A stretch of DNA of 64,000 bases. Source: Trissonchulus latispiculum. Taxonomy: Eukaryota; Nematoda; Enoplea; Enoplida; Ironidae. The stretch spans positions 1 to 64,000 of the forward strand of contig JASAND010004254.1 of NCBI GenBank assembly GCA_030248195.1, in the 5' to 3' direction. The notes beneath the pieces are model-generated. The model had not been told where the DNA came from and searched no databases. It saw nothing but the letters and a program-made list of their open reading frames with translations. The position numbers and the translations under genes are program-made. Below are positions 30,546 through 43,800 of the stretch, one piece after another; the stretch's first letter is position 1; every line of letters starts with the position of its first letter.

Positions 30546-33008
30546 AGTAGTATAGGGCGAGCTTTTCATGCCCCGCTCCCGGAGTCAAAATCTGGAGTAA
30601 ATTTTTATTTCCTATTCTTGATTTGTAATTACAAGTTTGTCTTCGTTGTTTTGTTTTAGCACCCTTCCTATGATTCTATGTTCCTTACTCGCCCAGATCT
30701 TTGGCTTTCTCAATCTTCTAACCATTAAGGATTTTTATAATTTTTGGTGCAGCATCAACAAATCAGGTTTCATAAAATTTTTAAAATATTTTACCACCCA
30801 TAACTTTCTCGTCCCTGGTCCGATCTCGATGAAACGAACACCATTCGATTCCTCTCGTCGTGCTCTATAATTCTATACCAAACACGTTTAGGTTCTGATA
30901 ATACACCCCTTCAACCCATTCATTATCTCTATTCATCTACCATTTTCGGTCTTCTCAGTCTCTTTGGTTGCCTTCCCTTCTTTATTAAATCTTTACTTTG
31001 GACTTGAGTCACTCATACTTTACACCGAGCCTACTCTAACCTTACTTTTCCTACTTTTTGTACATTCCCATGTTTTGTATTGACCTAACTTAAGAGCCAA
31101 CCTTCCTTATATTGTACACTGAGTCACTCGTTAATTACTCCAAGCCTACTCCATTTCATTAGTTTTCCACGAACTCACCTTCCTACCTTGGCTTTCTGTT
31201 CACTGGGTCACTCCTAAAATACACTGAGCCTACTTTGAGTTTACCTTATTCAACCTTACTTCCATCATCTACCTTCCTACCCTGCCTTACCATTCACCTT
31301 GCCTTCTTCATCTCTGGGCCACTCCTAAAATACTCCGAACCTACTCTGACCTAATATTTTCACCTTTTATATATTCTTACTTCTACCTATCTTGTCTGTC
31401 CTAACCTAACCTACCTTACCGTACCTACCTTAGCTTACCGTTCTTATTTTGTGCTCCGAGTCACTCCAAACCTACTCCGAGCTAACACCGAGTATACACT
31501 GAGCATACACCGAGCTTACACCGAACCTACTCCGTACGTAATCCTAATTTACTTCGATTCTTACTCCATTTATGTTGTTTTCAGTCAAATCATATTTGTT
31601 CCTGTATTCTTCAATTTCCTCAGTCTCTCCAAATTCAGTTTCCCAATGCCACACTTTACTTTTCTTTTTACGTCTATATCCAATAATTCTGCTATGGGTC
31701 ACTCCTACCTTACTCTATATTGTGCGATCTTAGAAACTTCATAAGGTATTAAACGAATTTGCTTGATCTCTACCGCTATATATACCTGACCTTTTCCTTT
31801 CCCTTGATTTGTATTGCGAGTCACTCAGCCCATGCTTCCTAGCCAAACTTTTCAAGCATCAACCTTACCCTATTAATCCAATTTTCGACTTAACACATTT
31901 CCCAACTAGCTTGGCTTCATACATACTCGAGTCACTACAACCTTACATCAACCATACTCTAAGCTTACATTGTCCTGGCATCAATCCATTTCCCACAGCT
32001 GACCAACCACTTTCATTTTCCTTATGCGTCACTCCAAACCTACTCTGAACCTGCTTCGACGCTTTGATCATTTTTCCAACCTTTGCTTTCAGTTTACCCT
32101 CATCTCTTCAACCACCTTAGGTTTGAGTTTCGAGTCACTCCAAATTAGCTCCGAGTTAACACCAAGCCAACACCGAGTATACACCGAGCTTACACCGTAC
32201 CTTAAGAGCAATGTTTACGTAATGTTGGAGTAATGTTGAAAAATTTCAGAGAACAATTTCTGCTTTTCTTGATTTCGGTCGATGCATTTATGTGTTTGTA
32301 TTTATGTTTGTATGTTTCTGTTTTTATTGATTCACAGTACTCGAAGTCGTCGCGTCGAATTGGCTCTCCAATCTAGACATGACTTACTTCGAGTACTGTG
32401 AATCAATAAAAACAGAAACATACAAACATAAATACAAACACATAAATGCATCGACCGAAATCAAGAAAAGCAGAAATTGTTCTCTGAAATTTTTCAACAT
32501 TGCTCCAACATTACGTAAACATTGCTCTCAAGGTACGGTGTGAAGCTCGGTGTACATTCGGTGTTGGCTTGTTGTTAACTCGGAGCTAATTTGGAGTGAC
32601 TCGCAACGCAAACCTAAGGTGGTTGAAGAGATGAGGCGAAACTGAAAGCAAAAGGTTGGAAAAATGATCAAAGCGTCGAAGCTAGGTTCAGAGTATGCTT
32701 GGAGTGACGGTAAGGAAAATGAAGGTGGTTGGTCAGGACAATGGCAAGCATACATACAATGTGTTGTGATGCCAAGGTCATGTATGAAGCTAAGCTATTG
32801 AGTTTTGATGAAGTCGAAAATGGGATTAGGTTAGGGTAAGGGTAGGGTAGGTTGATGGCGAGTTTCAGTAGGAAGCATGAACTGGTGACTCGCAGCTGAT
32901 CCAGAAGGAGAAAGGTCAGTATGCATATTGGTAGTGTAAGTCGACATGGTCAGATGCTAATATAGAGTAAGGTAGGGGTGACCCATAGTAAATTGTGGAT
33001 ACAGACAT
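30546..33008. mobile_element. Giant fold-back element, truncated copy
   Basis: The left arm (30546-32335) begins AGTAGTATAG like the complete copy at 35207 and is closely similar to 35400-37160 over most of its length. The centre (32336-32397) is AGTACTCGAAGT, a 38-nt loop, ACTTCGAGTACT, the same as in the complete copy. The right arm (32398-33008) pairs with only about the inner 650 bp of the left arm, then stops where the 19-bp tandem array begins. The arms are full of GAGTCACTCC, CCTACTCCGAG and CACCGAGC words. No ORF. Confidence 0.85.
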
Positions 33009-33933
33009 GAAAAGCAAATCTAAGAGTAAAACAAATCTAAAGAGTAAAACAAATCTAAAGAGTAAAAGCAAATCTAAAGAGTAAAAGAAATCTAAGAGTA
33101 AAAGAAATCTAAGAGTAAAAGAAATCTAAGAGTAAAAGAAATCTAAAGAGTAAAAGAAATCTAAAGAGTAAAAGAAATCTAAAGAGTAAAAGAAATCTAA
33201 AGAGTAAAAGAAATCTAAAGAGTAAAAGAAATCTAAAGAGTAAAAGAATCTAAAGAGTAAAAGAAATCTAAAGAGTAAAAGCAAATCTAAAGAGTAAAAG
33301 CAAATCTAAAGAGTAAAAGCAAATCTAAAGAGTAAAAGCAAATCTAAAGAGTAAAAGCAAATCTAAAGAGTAAAAGCAAATCTAAAGAGTAAAAGCAAAT
33401 CTAAAGAGTAAAAGCAAATCTAAAGAGTAAAAGCAAATCTAAAGAGTAAAAGCAAATCTAAAGAGTAAAAGCAAATCTAAAGAGTAAAAGCAAATCTAAA
33501 GAGTAAAAGCAAATCTAAAGAGTAAAAGCAAATCTAAAGAGTAAAAGCAAATCTAAAGATTAAAAGAAAATCTAAAGAGTAAAAGCAAATCTAAAGAGTA
33601 AAAGCAAATCTAAAGAGTAAAAGCAAATCTAAAGAGTAAAAGCAAATCTAAAGAGTAAAAGCAAATCTAAAGAGTAAAAGCAAATCTAAAGAGTAAAAGC
33701 AAATCTAAAGAGTAAAAGCAAATCTAATGAGTAAAAGCAAATCTAAAAAGTAAAAGCAAATCTAAAGAGTAAAAGCAAATCTAAAGAGTAAAAGCAAATC
33801 TAAAGAGTAAAAGCAAATCTAAAGAGTAAAAGCAAATCTAAAGAGTAAAAGCAAATCTAAAGAGTAAAAGCAAATCTAAAGAGTAAAAGCAAATCTAAAG
33901 AGTAAAAGCAAATCTAAAGAGTAAAAGCAAATC
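33009..33933. repeat. Minisatellite, 18-19-bp unit
   Basis: About 49 tandem copies of AAATCTAAAGAGTAAAAGC. The first third uses an 18-bp variant lacking the C, with AAATCTAAGAGTAAAAG at the very start, and a few point variants occur near 33556 and 33724. It begins at the broken right arm of the fold-back element (TACAGACATGAAAAGCAAAT), which already contains one unit-like stretch. Confidence 0.95.
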
Positions 33934-34758
33934 TCGAAAAGTCTGACTGTATAATACATGGAAGTACGAATATTCGGATATAGATTATATCATCTAATTT
34001 AGAATCTGGAGCCATAATTTAAATCTAGAAATCGATATAGATGAATGTATAATATTTACAGCCCGCGAATATGGGTTGTTCGGCGACGCTGTGCCCATAT
34101 TAGCTCGCCCACAACCTAGTCCTCCTTTCTTTTACAACCTAGCCCATATTAAGAGTTTTCAAAGCTAGTCCTCTCTTGATTTCGCAACCTCATCCCATCC
34201 ACCCATATTACTTTTCCATGCTCCGGAGGAGCATTTTACTTTCTTGTATATATATATACTTTTCAATCAATCTATCTTATCTTTCACACAATCTTTGCTG
34301 TAATCTGCGCAACCTCTGCGCATAGACGGTTGTTCTACCACCTTCACTCTTAAGTCTTGCTGTCCCGATGATACTTATGTCCATTTCTGATCATCCTTAG
34401 CCACACTTTCCTCTTTCAAGAGGTCTCTGCAAGTGGCACTGTTTGATGTAGGCGTGTAGTGCAGTAATGTTGCACTTGTTTGTTACTAATAATTTTTGTT
34501 TTCGTTTGTTGAATTAATACAATACAATACAGTGTCACATGTGGCTGATATTTTAGCAATGCCCGAAGTTGAGTTAGAAAATGTAGTCTGATGAGTTAGT
34601 TGCAAAGCTTTTCAATCGGGATAATTGAGCCTACTATATGTATAATAAAACTTGATTGCATTTTTAACCTTTTGTTTCTACTTTAACAACATTTAACAAC
34701 TTTAACAACCTTTTTGCATTATTCTGCCATCATTTATTCGCGCCTTTTGTTTTTGTAG
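33934..34758. other. Intron or upstream sequence of NUP214
   Basis: No exon found. The first NUP214 exon in the window (34759) starts in phase 1, so an upstream exon with the start codon must exist further left, but I could not locate it anywhere in 1-34758. Confidence 0.4.
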
Positions 34759-35009
34759 GTGTCCGACTGTGTTCAACGGGCTCTGCCCTTTTCCGTACTC
34801 CACAAAATCGACATGAGTTTTCTAATCCAGCCCTCCTCAGCATTCCACATTTTCTGCCCCTGTCCAAATTTCTGGATCCCCAGTTGCAGCCTTTCCATCC
34901 TCCCAGTTGGATTTCGCTGAACGCTGACAACGAATTGTTGGCTGTTGTACTGCAGCGTGGAGATGGAGTTTTCTGCCTGATTTTTGGTGTTAGAAGTATA
35001 ATATCTCAG
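34759..35009 (+). CDS. NUP214: Nucleoporin NUP214 homologue, first exon seen (propeller blades 1-2)
   Basis: Acceptor TTTGTTTTTGTAG (AG at 34757-34758) and donor GTTAGT (35010) bound 2 + 249 nt. The frame reads CSTGSALFRTPQ, later PPSWISLNADNELLAVVLQR and DGVFCLIFGVRSIISQ. Human NUP214 has IHHLALSCDNLTLSACMM and GSIIAFFDVRTFSNE at the matching place in its N-terminal seven-bladed propeller. NUP214 sits on the cytoplasmic face of the nuclear pore, and its propeller binds the mRNA-export helicase DDX19/Dbp5. Identity is low in this exon alone, but phase 0 at its end fits the next exon exactly. Longer plus- and minus-strand ORFs over it are shadows. Confidence 0.75.
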
Positions 35010-35206
35010 GTTAGTGGAGGAAGAACGCACTCTTACTTTCTAGTGACTTCGATTCGAATTATATCCTCAGTTGGGAATGAGTGTCGTGACCAAAATAATG
35101 TTTTAGAGATAATATTTTACCTTACTATTTTGAAAATAGAAGGACCTACAAATTTTCGAGCATTTCAACAGATTTTTAATAGTGAAGTATTTTCTTAAGG
35201 GGCTGG

Positions 35207-38200
35207 AGTAGTATAGTGTCCGCTTTTCGACCCTGAATCCCAATCCCAAATTTTCACTCCCACTCCCTCCCACACAATGAGCATAGGTTTGCACTGTATG
35301 ACGTCACCACCCTTGAGCCTTCTTTTCCTTGTGTTCTTCCCCCTAGTCCCTTTCTCACCACCCCTCTGCGTTCTTTCCCCGGGGCTTGGGATTACAATTT
35401 TGTCTCCAGTTTTCGTTTGGCACCCTTCCAGACATTTTAAGTTTTTCACTCACCCAGGTCCTTGGCTTTTCCTAACTTCTAACTCCAAGGGTTTATATAA
35501 TTTTCGTGCAGCATCATCCAATCAGGTTTCATAAAAGTTTCATAAAGTGATTTTCAACGGACCATATCTTTCTCATCCCTGATCCGATTTCGATGAAACA
35601 GATACCGTTCGATTCCTCTCCTCGAGCTCTACAAGTCTAGACCCAACTTACTTAGTTTCAGCTAAATAAGAATTTTTATAATTTTTGGTGCAGCATCAAC
35701 AAATCAGGTTTCATAAAGGTTTTAAAATATTTTACCTCCGATAACTTTCTCGTCCCTGGTCCGATCTCGATGAAACGAACACCATTCGATTCCTCTCGTC
35801 GAGCTCTACAAGTCTGGACCCAACACGCTTAGGTTCTGATAATACACCCCTTCAACCCATTCATTTTCTCTATTCATCTACTCTTTTCGGTCTTCTCGGT
35901 CTCTTTGGTTACTTTCCCTTCTCTATTAAGTCTTTACTTTGGACTTGAGTCACTCATACTTTTCACCGAGCCTACTCTAACCTTACTTTTCTTACTTTTT
36001 ATGCATGTTTTGTATTGACCTAACTTAAGAGCCAACCTTCCTTATATTGTACACTGAGTCACTCGTTAATTACTCCAAGCCTACTCCATTTCATTTAGTT
36101 TTCCACGAACTCACCTTCCTACCTTGGCTTTCTGTTCACTGGGTCACTCCTAAAATACTCCGAACCTACTCTGACCTAATATTTTCACCTTTTATATATT
36201 CTTACCTCTACCTATCTTGTCTGTCCTAACCTAACCTACCTTACCGTACCTACCTTAGCTTACCGTTCTTATTTTGTGCTCCGAGTCACTCCAAACCTAC
36301 TCCGAGCTAACACCGAGTATACACTGAGCATACACCGAGCTTACACCGAACCTACTCCGTAAGTAATCCTAGTTTACTTCGATTCTTACTCCATTTATGT
36401 TGTTTTCAGTCAAATCATATTTGTTCCTGTATTCTTCAATTTCCTCAGTCTCTCCAAATTCAGTTTCCCAATGCCACACTTTACTTTTATTTTTACGTCT
36501 GTATCCAATAATTCTACTATGGGTCACTCCTACCTTACTCTATATTGTGCGATCTTCGAAACTTCATAAAACGAATTTGCTTGATCTCTACCACTATATA
36601 CACCTGACCTTCTCCTTTCCATTGATTTGTATTGCGAGTCACTCAGCCCATGCTTCCTAGCCAAACTTTTCAAGCATCAACCTTACCCTAACCTTACCCT
36701 AACCTAATCCCATTTTCGACTTAACACATTTCCCAACTAGCTTAGCTTCATACATACTCGAGTCACTACGACCTTACATCAACCATACTCTATGCTTACA
36801 TTGTCCTGACATCAATCCATTTCCCACAGCTGACCAACCACCTTCATTTTCCTTATGCGTCACTCCAAACCTACTCTGAACCTGCTTCGACGCTTTTGAT
36901 CATTTTTCCAACCTTTGCTTTCAGTTTACCCTCATCTCTTCAACCACCTTAGGTTTGAGTTTCGAGTCACTCCAAATTAGCTCCGAGTTAACACCAAACC
37001 AACACCGAGTATACACCGAGCTTACACCGTGCCTTAAGTGCAATGTTTACGTAATGTTGGAGTAATGTTGAAAAATTTCAGAGAACAATTTCTGCTTTTA
37101 TTGATTTCGGTCGATGCTTTTATGTGTTTGTATGTACAATTTCTGTTTTTATTGATTCACAGTACTCGAAGTCGTCGCGTCGAATTGGCTCTCCAATCTA
37201 GACATGACTTACTTCGAGTACTGTGAATCAATAAAAACAGAAATTGTACATACAGACACATGACAAAAGCATCGACTGAAATCAATAAAAGCAGAAAATT
37301 GTTCTCTGATATTTTTCCCCATTACTCCAACATTACGTAAACATTGCACTTAAGGCACGGTGTAAGCTCGGTGTATACTCGGTGTTGGTTTGTTGTTAAC
37401 TCGGAGCTAATTTGGAGTGAGTTGAAACTCGAACCTATGGTGGTTGAAGAGATTTTGGTAAACTGATAGCAAAGGTTGGAAAGTGATCAAAAGCGTCGAA
37501 GCAGGTTCAGAGTAGGTTTGGAGTGACGCATAAGGAAAATGAAGGTGGTTGGTCAGCTGTGGGAAATGCGAATTGATGTCAGGACAATGTAAGCATCGAG
37601 TATGGTTGGATGTATGCACAGTGATCGAGTCTGTATGAAGCTGAAGCTAGTTGGGAAATGTGTTAAGTCTGAAAATGGGATTAGGTTAGGGTAAGGTTAG
37701 GGTAAGGTTTTGCTTGAAAAGTTTGGCTAGGAAGCATGGGCTGAGTGACTCGCAATACAAATCAAGGGAAAGGAGAAGGTCAGGAAACCTAGTATATAGT
37801 GGTAGAGATCATGCAAATTCGTCTTATGAAGTTTCGAAGATCGCACAATATAGAGTAAGGTAGGAAGTGACCTATAGTAGAATTATTGGATACAGACGTA
37901 AAAATAAAACCAAAGTGTGGCAATGGGAAACTGAATTTGGAGAGACTTAGGGAATTGAAGAATACAGGAACAAATATGATTTGACTGAAAAACAACATAA
38001 ATGGAGTAAGAATCGAAGTAAAACTAGGATTACTTGCAGAGCAGGTTCATGTAAGCTCGGTGTATGCTCAGTGTATACTCGGTGTTAGCTCGGAGTAGGT
38101 CTGGAGGGTGATTTGAGCATCAAAATAAGAAGGCTCAGCTAAGGTAGGTACGTTAAAGTAGACTAGGTTAGGACAGACAAGATAGGTAGAGGTGAGAATA

Positions 38201-39191
38201 TATAATTGGTGAAAATATTAGGTCAGAGTAGGTTCGGAGTATTTTAGAGTGACCCAGTGAACTGAAAGCGAAGGTAGGAAGGTGAGTTCGTTGAAAACTA
38301 AATTAAATGGAGTAGGCTTGGAGTAATTAACGAGGCCTCAGTGTACAATATAAGGAAGGTTGCCTCTTAAGTTAGGTCAATACAAAACATGCATAAAAAG
38401 TCAGAAAAGTGAGCTTAGAGTAGGCTCGTGTGAAAAGTATGAGTGACTCAAGTCCAAGTAAAGACTTAATCGAGAAGGGAAAGTAACCAAAGAGACCATA
38501 AAGACCGAAAAGAGTAGATGAATAGAGAAAATGAATGGGTTGAAGGGGTGTATTATCAGAGACCTAAGCGTGTTGGGTCCAGACATGTAGTGCTCGACGG
38601 AGAGGAATCGAATGGTGTTCGTTTTACCGAGATCCGGACCAGAGGAACTAGAAAGTTATCGGAGGTAAAATATTTTAAAACCTTTATGAAACCTGATTTG
38701 TTGATGCTGCACCAAAATTCATCAAAATTCTTATTTAGCTAGAAACTCCAGTGAGTTGGCTCTAGACTTGTCAGAGCTCGAGAAATGAGGAATCGAACGG
38801 TATCTGCTTCATCAACCGATCAGGGATCAGAAGATGGTCCGTTGAAAATCACTTTAGAAACTTTTAGAAACCTGATTGGATGATGCTGCACGAAAATTAT
38901 ATAAACCCTTGGAGTTAGAAGGCTTCAAATTCAAGGACCTGGGTGCGTGAAAAACTTAAAATGTCTGGAAGGGTCCTTAAACTGAAAACCCGGAGACTAA
39001 ACTGTCATGCCACGCCCCGGGAAAGAACGCAGAGGGGTGGTGAGAAAGGGACTAGGGGGAAGAACACAAGGAAAAGAAGGCTCAAGGGTGGTGACGTCAT
39101 ACAGTGCAAACCTATGCTCATTGTGTGGGAGGGAGTGGGAGTGAAAATTTGGGATTGGGATTCAGGGTCGAAAAGCGGACACTATACTACT
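35207..39191. mobile_element. Giant fold-back element, complete copy with 6-bp target duplication
   Basis: 3,985 bp. AGTAGTATAGTGTCCGCTTT at 35207 is inverted at 39172-39191, and the two arms of about 1.95 kb pair almost completely around the same 38-nt loop as the truncated copy (37173-37210). GGCTGG at 35201-35206 is repeated at 39192-39197. The arms hold short telomere-like CCTTACCCTAACC runs and dozens of GAGTCACTCC words, but no ORF above about 90 codons. It lies 197 bp downstream of a NUP214 exon, within the 10.7-kb intron. The 6-bp duplication, very long inverted repeats and 5'-AG terminus match published Polinton/Maverick ends; a non-autonomous derivative is a hypothesis only. Confidence 0.9.
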
Positions 39192-39194
39192 GGC

Positions 39195-40060
39195 TGGTTT
39201 GCTTTCGGGTATTTTTGACTCATATGGTTTCAAGCCTTTACGTAAATAGCTAAAACTTACGATTATGAAATTACCTAATTTCGCGCTCTTTAATATTCTC
39301 GGACCAGTCCCGTATTCTTAGGCCAAAAACGGGAAAGTTTTGGTTTTCGCCATTATATTATTTCAGTATGGGCACGGGATTGGTTGCGATGGCTAGAAAT
39401 AGTGCACCGAAATGAACATTTTTGCTTTTATAACATTTGAGCTATCTCCATTGATTAATCAGTATAAGCAAAAACCGTTTTGAAGGTCAAAAATGGCCAT
39501 TTTCGAGGAAATCAGTTTTTAAAATTACTGCCAACTCTACGGACAATCAGGTAGTGCGCGTCAGCGCACTACCTAGAATAGGGGAAAAAGGCGTATTGCG
39601 GCCTCTTTTTATACTCAGCCGATAAAGAGTTTAATTGCACATTTTTTCAGTGCCTATTAAGTATTAAATGGAGTTCGCTGCTTTAAACTACAAAATTTGA
39701 CTGAAAAACCATTTTGACAAAACTGCGATTATTTTGTTTTGAACATCGATTTCTCAAAAATTGTTCGACGGATTTCGGAGGTTTTTGTCAGAGTGGAAAT
39801 TCGAACTTCTGCGGAGGGACGTTTTTCTTTATTTGGGCTAAAACTTTCCAGTAGTAATAAAAACTCAATAAAAAGTTGCGAAATTTCATGTTACCGTGCA
39901 TTTGGCCAATTTTTTCGACTGCTAAGACCTGCTGAGCCAAATCTAGAAACGTCCCTCTGCCTATGTATATGTCCTTCATACATATCATGGCACAAAAAGA
40001 ACTTTTGGCCGATTCTACAGTTTTGCGAATTCGATGTTAAAGTTTTGGTCTACATTTATC
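39195..40060. repeat. Dispersed repeat of about 830 bp, copy 2
   Basis: Diverged copy of 28990-29815 in the same orientation, beginning CTGGTTTGCTTTCGGGTATT. It contains a small insertion with GTAGTGCGCGTCAGCGCACTAC at 39551-39572 that copy 1 lacks. The complete giant fold-back element ends immediately to its left. Confidence 0.8.
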
Positions 40061-40860
40061 CGTTACGTCAGACAATTTTGCTAATTTTGCTAGTTGCGTA
40101 AACTCATGTGAACGTCTCATGTGAACGAGCTTTAAAACGATGTATTAAACTCTTGCCTACTCCCAAAATTGCGAAAGTTATAGCGTTTTAAAGATTCACC
40201 ACAAAGGCACTGTACAGAAGGATACCACCACCTCAAGAAAGAAAAATTGATCAAATAAGTCTAATAGATCCTTTTATTTGAATGAGTAGTTAGATACGTT
40301 TCGAGCGTTTTTCATTAAAAAGCATATGCTATTAACTGAGCAGCAGTAGAATCCACGTTCAAAATATTTGGTTTTTATCGTTGTTGGCCTTTTCAATTTT
40401 GCTCATTAACTTTCCGTGCTACCGAATCGCGGTGGGGGGAATGGCCGCCCCTTCCTTGGATCCGATCCCTGACAACCTGAATTTTCTTTGAGGTTCACCT
40501 TAAAATAGCAATGTATTGCTATTTGTGAGCAATCCAAAATAGCAAAGAGTGTCTTCTAATTTTTGAAAGAACTGTATTGGAGCATCATTCTACAGACTAA
40601 ACTTTACTTCTTTAATCAAGTGTTGAAGTGTTATATATACAATTGTTTCAAATTTAGATTTCTAGCATCATGTTGCTAAACTAGGTCGACTTAAGCTCCT
40701 TGAAACTCTTGTTTACTTAAACTCCAGCTTAAGTTTAAATTTTAACCAAGTGATGTTTAACTGCTGCTTAACTAAATTAACTTAACTTATCGCGTGTTTA
40801 AATTTAAACTAGACTTAAACATGACTTTGTCACGTTTTAGTTCCGCAAGGCAATCAGAAT

Positions 40861-43800
40861 CAGTGGCGCAGCCAAGACTTTGTGACGGGGCATGCGGACA
40901 TGGGCGTATCCGGGGGGGGGGGGTGGAACTTCTATTTTTCGTTCGAGCCCTCTGGATTTTTTGGGGAGATAATAATAAATTGAGCTTTTCGTATATATAT
41001 ACACGGTGAACTGGCGTGACTTTGGCCATCGGGGTGACATTGGCCAATTTCAGATATTAGTTTTGAGACTTTCTCTTCGTCTTAACCAAGTACCCACCTA
41101 TAAAAACTATGATTTTTTATACATTTAGGATGTTGGCGTTGTTTTAAACTGCAGCAGACCTTGACTAGTGTCTTTCAGGAACCACCGTGATCGATTTAAA
41201 AAGACCTGTCCGACACCCCTCAAAAAGTACCTATTTATAGTCTCCCGTTAAAAAAATTCTAGTCACTCTAGTGCCAATTGTTGAATTTTTTTCAAAACCC
41301 AAAGGACCCAATCGTCAGAAATCACCAAGATTGTCAACATAGCTTACGCCAATTTGCTGACAGAGCGGTGGCAAATGTGACCCCGCTCTCCAGCAGACTT
41401 TTGGGGTCACTTTGGCCGGACCGAAAAATGGCTTGTATGAGCTCTCCATCAATAGCAAACTGTCAGTAACCATTTTTCTGCTCCCAAAACGGCATGCATA
41501 ACATAGACATAATAAATATAGTTTACTGGGCTTAGTCTATATAATTTTCCTTGGATACGGGGTGCTCCTTAGGGGGACTCCGGGGCAAGCTTTCTTGGGG
41601 GTGAGAACATATTTATTACTGAAAATGATCTAAAAAATCTCTAAGTTATTCTTATATTACATTGCAAAAGTTATTTAACATTGAAAATACCCAGATTTTG
41701 TGGCCATAATAGATAAAATTCGGCACAATCTCCGGCGAGGCTGGAAATATTTTGAAAATTTGGTCATGTGATCGATTTTTTCAAGGTATTACTTGGTAGC
41801 ACATTCCTCAGTGCGTCGGAACAAAATTTTGTATTCCAAGGAACGTCCATTTTTCGAGTGGGTGACATTTTGGGAGACGGTGTTTAGACCCCCACCCCCC
41901 GGTAATGTAATGCTTACCGCCCGGTTTTTGTTTTTTAAAACATGAAAAGTGGCCAAAGTAGCCTATTGCAGCAGGTTAGATAGGCATACTGCATCTAAAG
42001 CACGCAAACCTAACATTCGGACAATGTCTAGCAACCAGCGGGGTCACTTTGGCCACCCTATATTTTTTAAAAAAACAAGTGGATCTCAGCTGGTACACTC
42101 ACATATGATGTGCCAGCCTGTAGACCAAGGCACCCTCCACATTTTAAAAAGAAATTGTTCAGATTGACCCAAAATTGAATTCAGGGCGTTATCTTGAAGT
42201 TTGAAATTGGCCAAAGTGACCCCGTTTCACCGTATTTGTTTAGGATTTTGAAAGTGGGAAGCTTCGCCTCCCCAACAAGGGGGGGAATGGAGGATGTACC
42301 AAAAATAGAGTAGACCAAGGTACAAAATTTACCTAAATATTCATCTTAAAAGCTGAAATGCGCTTATAGGTCTATAAATTAGCTAAAAATTGAGAAAAGT
42401 TTGAAACTATGACCTCGCAAACTTTTTCGTCACGTTTAGGCGACAGCAAACGTACTGCAAAGTGGGCCAAAAATTGCAGTTTTTTACTGTATTAAACTTA
42501 AAATGTTTTGTGCCTGCAGTTCATGTCTGCATTAATTTTTTCAAATTGTTCGATCCTGCAACGCTCACCAACCCTAATTTTAATGGTCTCGAGCTTGCTG
42601 CGGTTTTTCAGTTTAGTTTATTGCCAGCACAATTTACATCTTTATGGAATAATCTTAAGCAATTATATACAACAATGTGCGTATATAGTGCGCAATGATG
42701 CTTTCGAAAGAGCCATTTTCTGTCGTAATTTTTTATAAAAATCAGGTCAAATCAGGAGGCATGGGCGGAGCCGAATTGTAAGTTGAAGAAAGTTAACGGA
42801 TTTTTTGAAATTGTGAAAAATCCCGTATACGTATATTGTAAACTGTAAAAAGACTACTGTAACAGTCAATGGTTGGATGATCAGCCTGAACTCAAATACT
42901 TTAATGATGAAGTTACAGTGTAGTAAAATTTCGCAATCTGGACTTGCAGAATAAAGGTATAAGGCGCGAGTGCGGCGGGAAAAGCAACCAAAACAGGGTT
43001 TTTGAAAGTTTGGACTGTGTCCGGTCCACCTTGTGTCCAGGTCATTCTATTTGTGTCCAGCTATGATAATTGTGTCCTGAAACCGTGAAACTCTTCGTTT
43101 TTTAGACTAGAATTGTTTACTATTCCACAAATCGCCAATCTAAAACAGTAACTACATGAGGCATTGCGGAGAGCTTCAAAGTGAGCCATAAAATATCGCT
43201 CTAGCCCTTACAGTTGATGAGATTTGACCAAACCGCGATTGAAAACCCAATGCGTTGAATACCTCACCCCAATGTTTTTTGCTGGAAGTTTGCCAGAACA
43301 ATTTGGTTGCTCCATTCGAAAGAGCGGGTTATGTCTAAGGTGGTGATTCCTTTCGGAAACATCAACTTTGAACCGTTATTACACACTCATTACTTGGAGT
43401 TAAGAAGCCATTTTATAGTCAAGCGGGAAAAAACCACTCGCCAATGCAGGAAAAAACCCATACCCAGTGTGGGCTTACCGGTATGAGCTATAAAAAAGCC
43501 TATCTTGAAGAGCATCCAAAATAACCCTGGAGGGTATATATATATATTATGGTAGCTTCCTATGCTTCCCTGCAAATTTTTTGGGACTTTGAAATTTTTG
43601 AAAATTTTGGTCCGACCAATTGCCGAAATTTGGCAAACTTTGCCGGGCCACCCTGATCTACTGGAAAGACTTAGACCAAAGCGGATTATATGTACCTGTA
43701 GGGCATCTGTTGCGCTTCATGATGACATATGCCACACTGCTCTGACCCCTCCGGTGCGACCTGGGGGTGACCTGGAGTTTGCGGGAAAAAACCCACGGCG

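Noticed and set aside
37680..37720. Telomere repeats (GGTTAGGGTAAGGTTAGGG)
   Set aside because: Only a few irregular units, mirrored in both arms of the fold-back element; not a telomeric tract.
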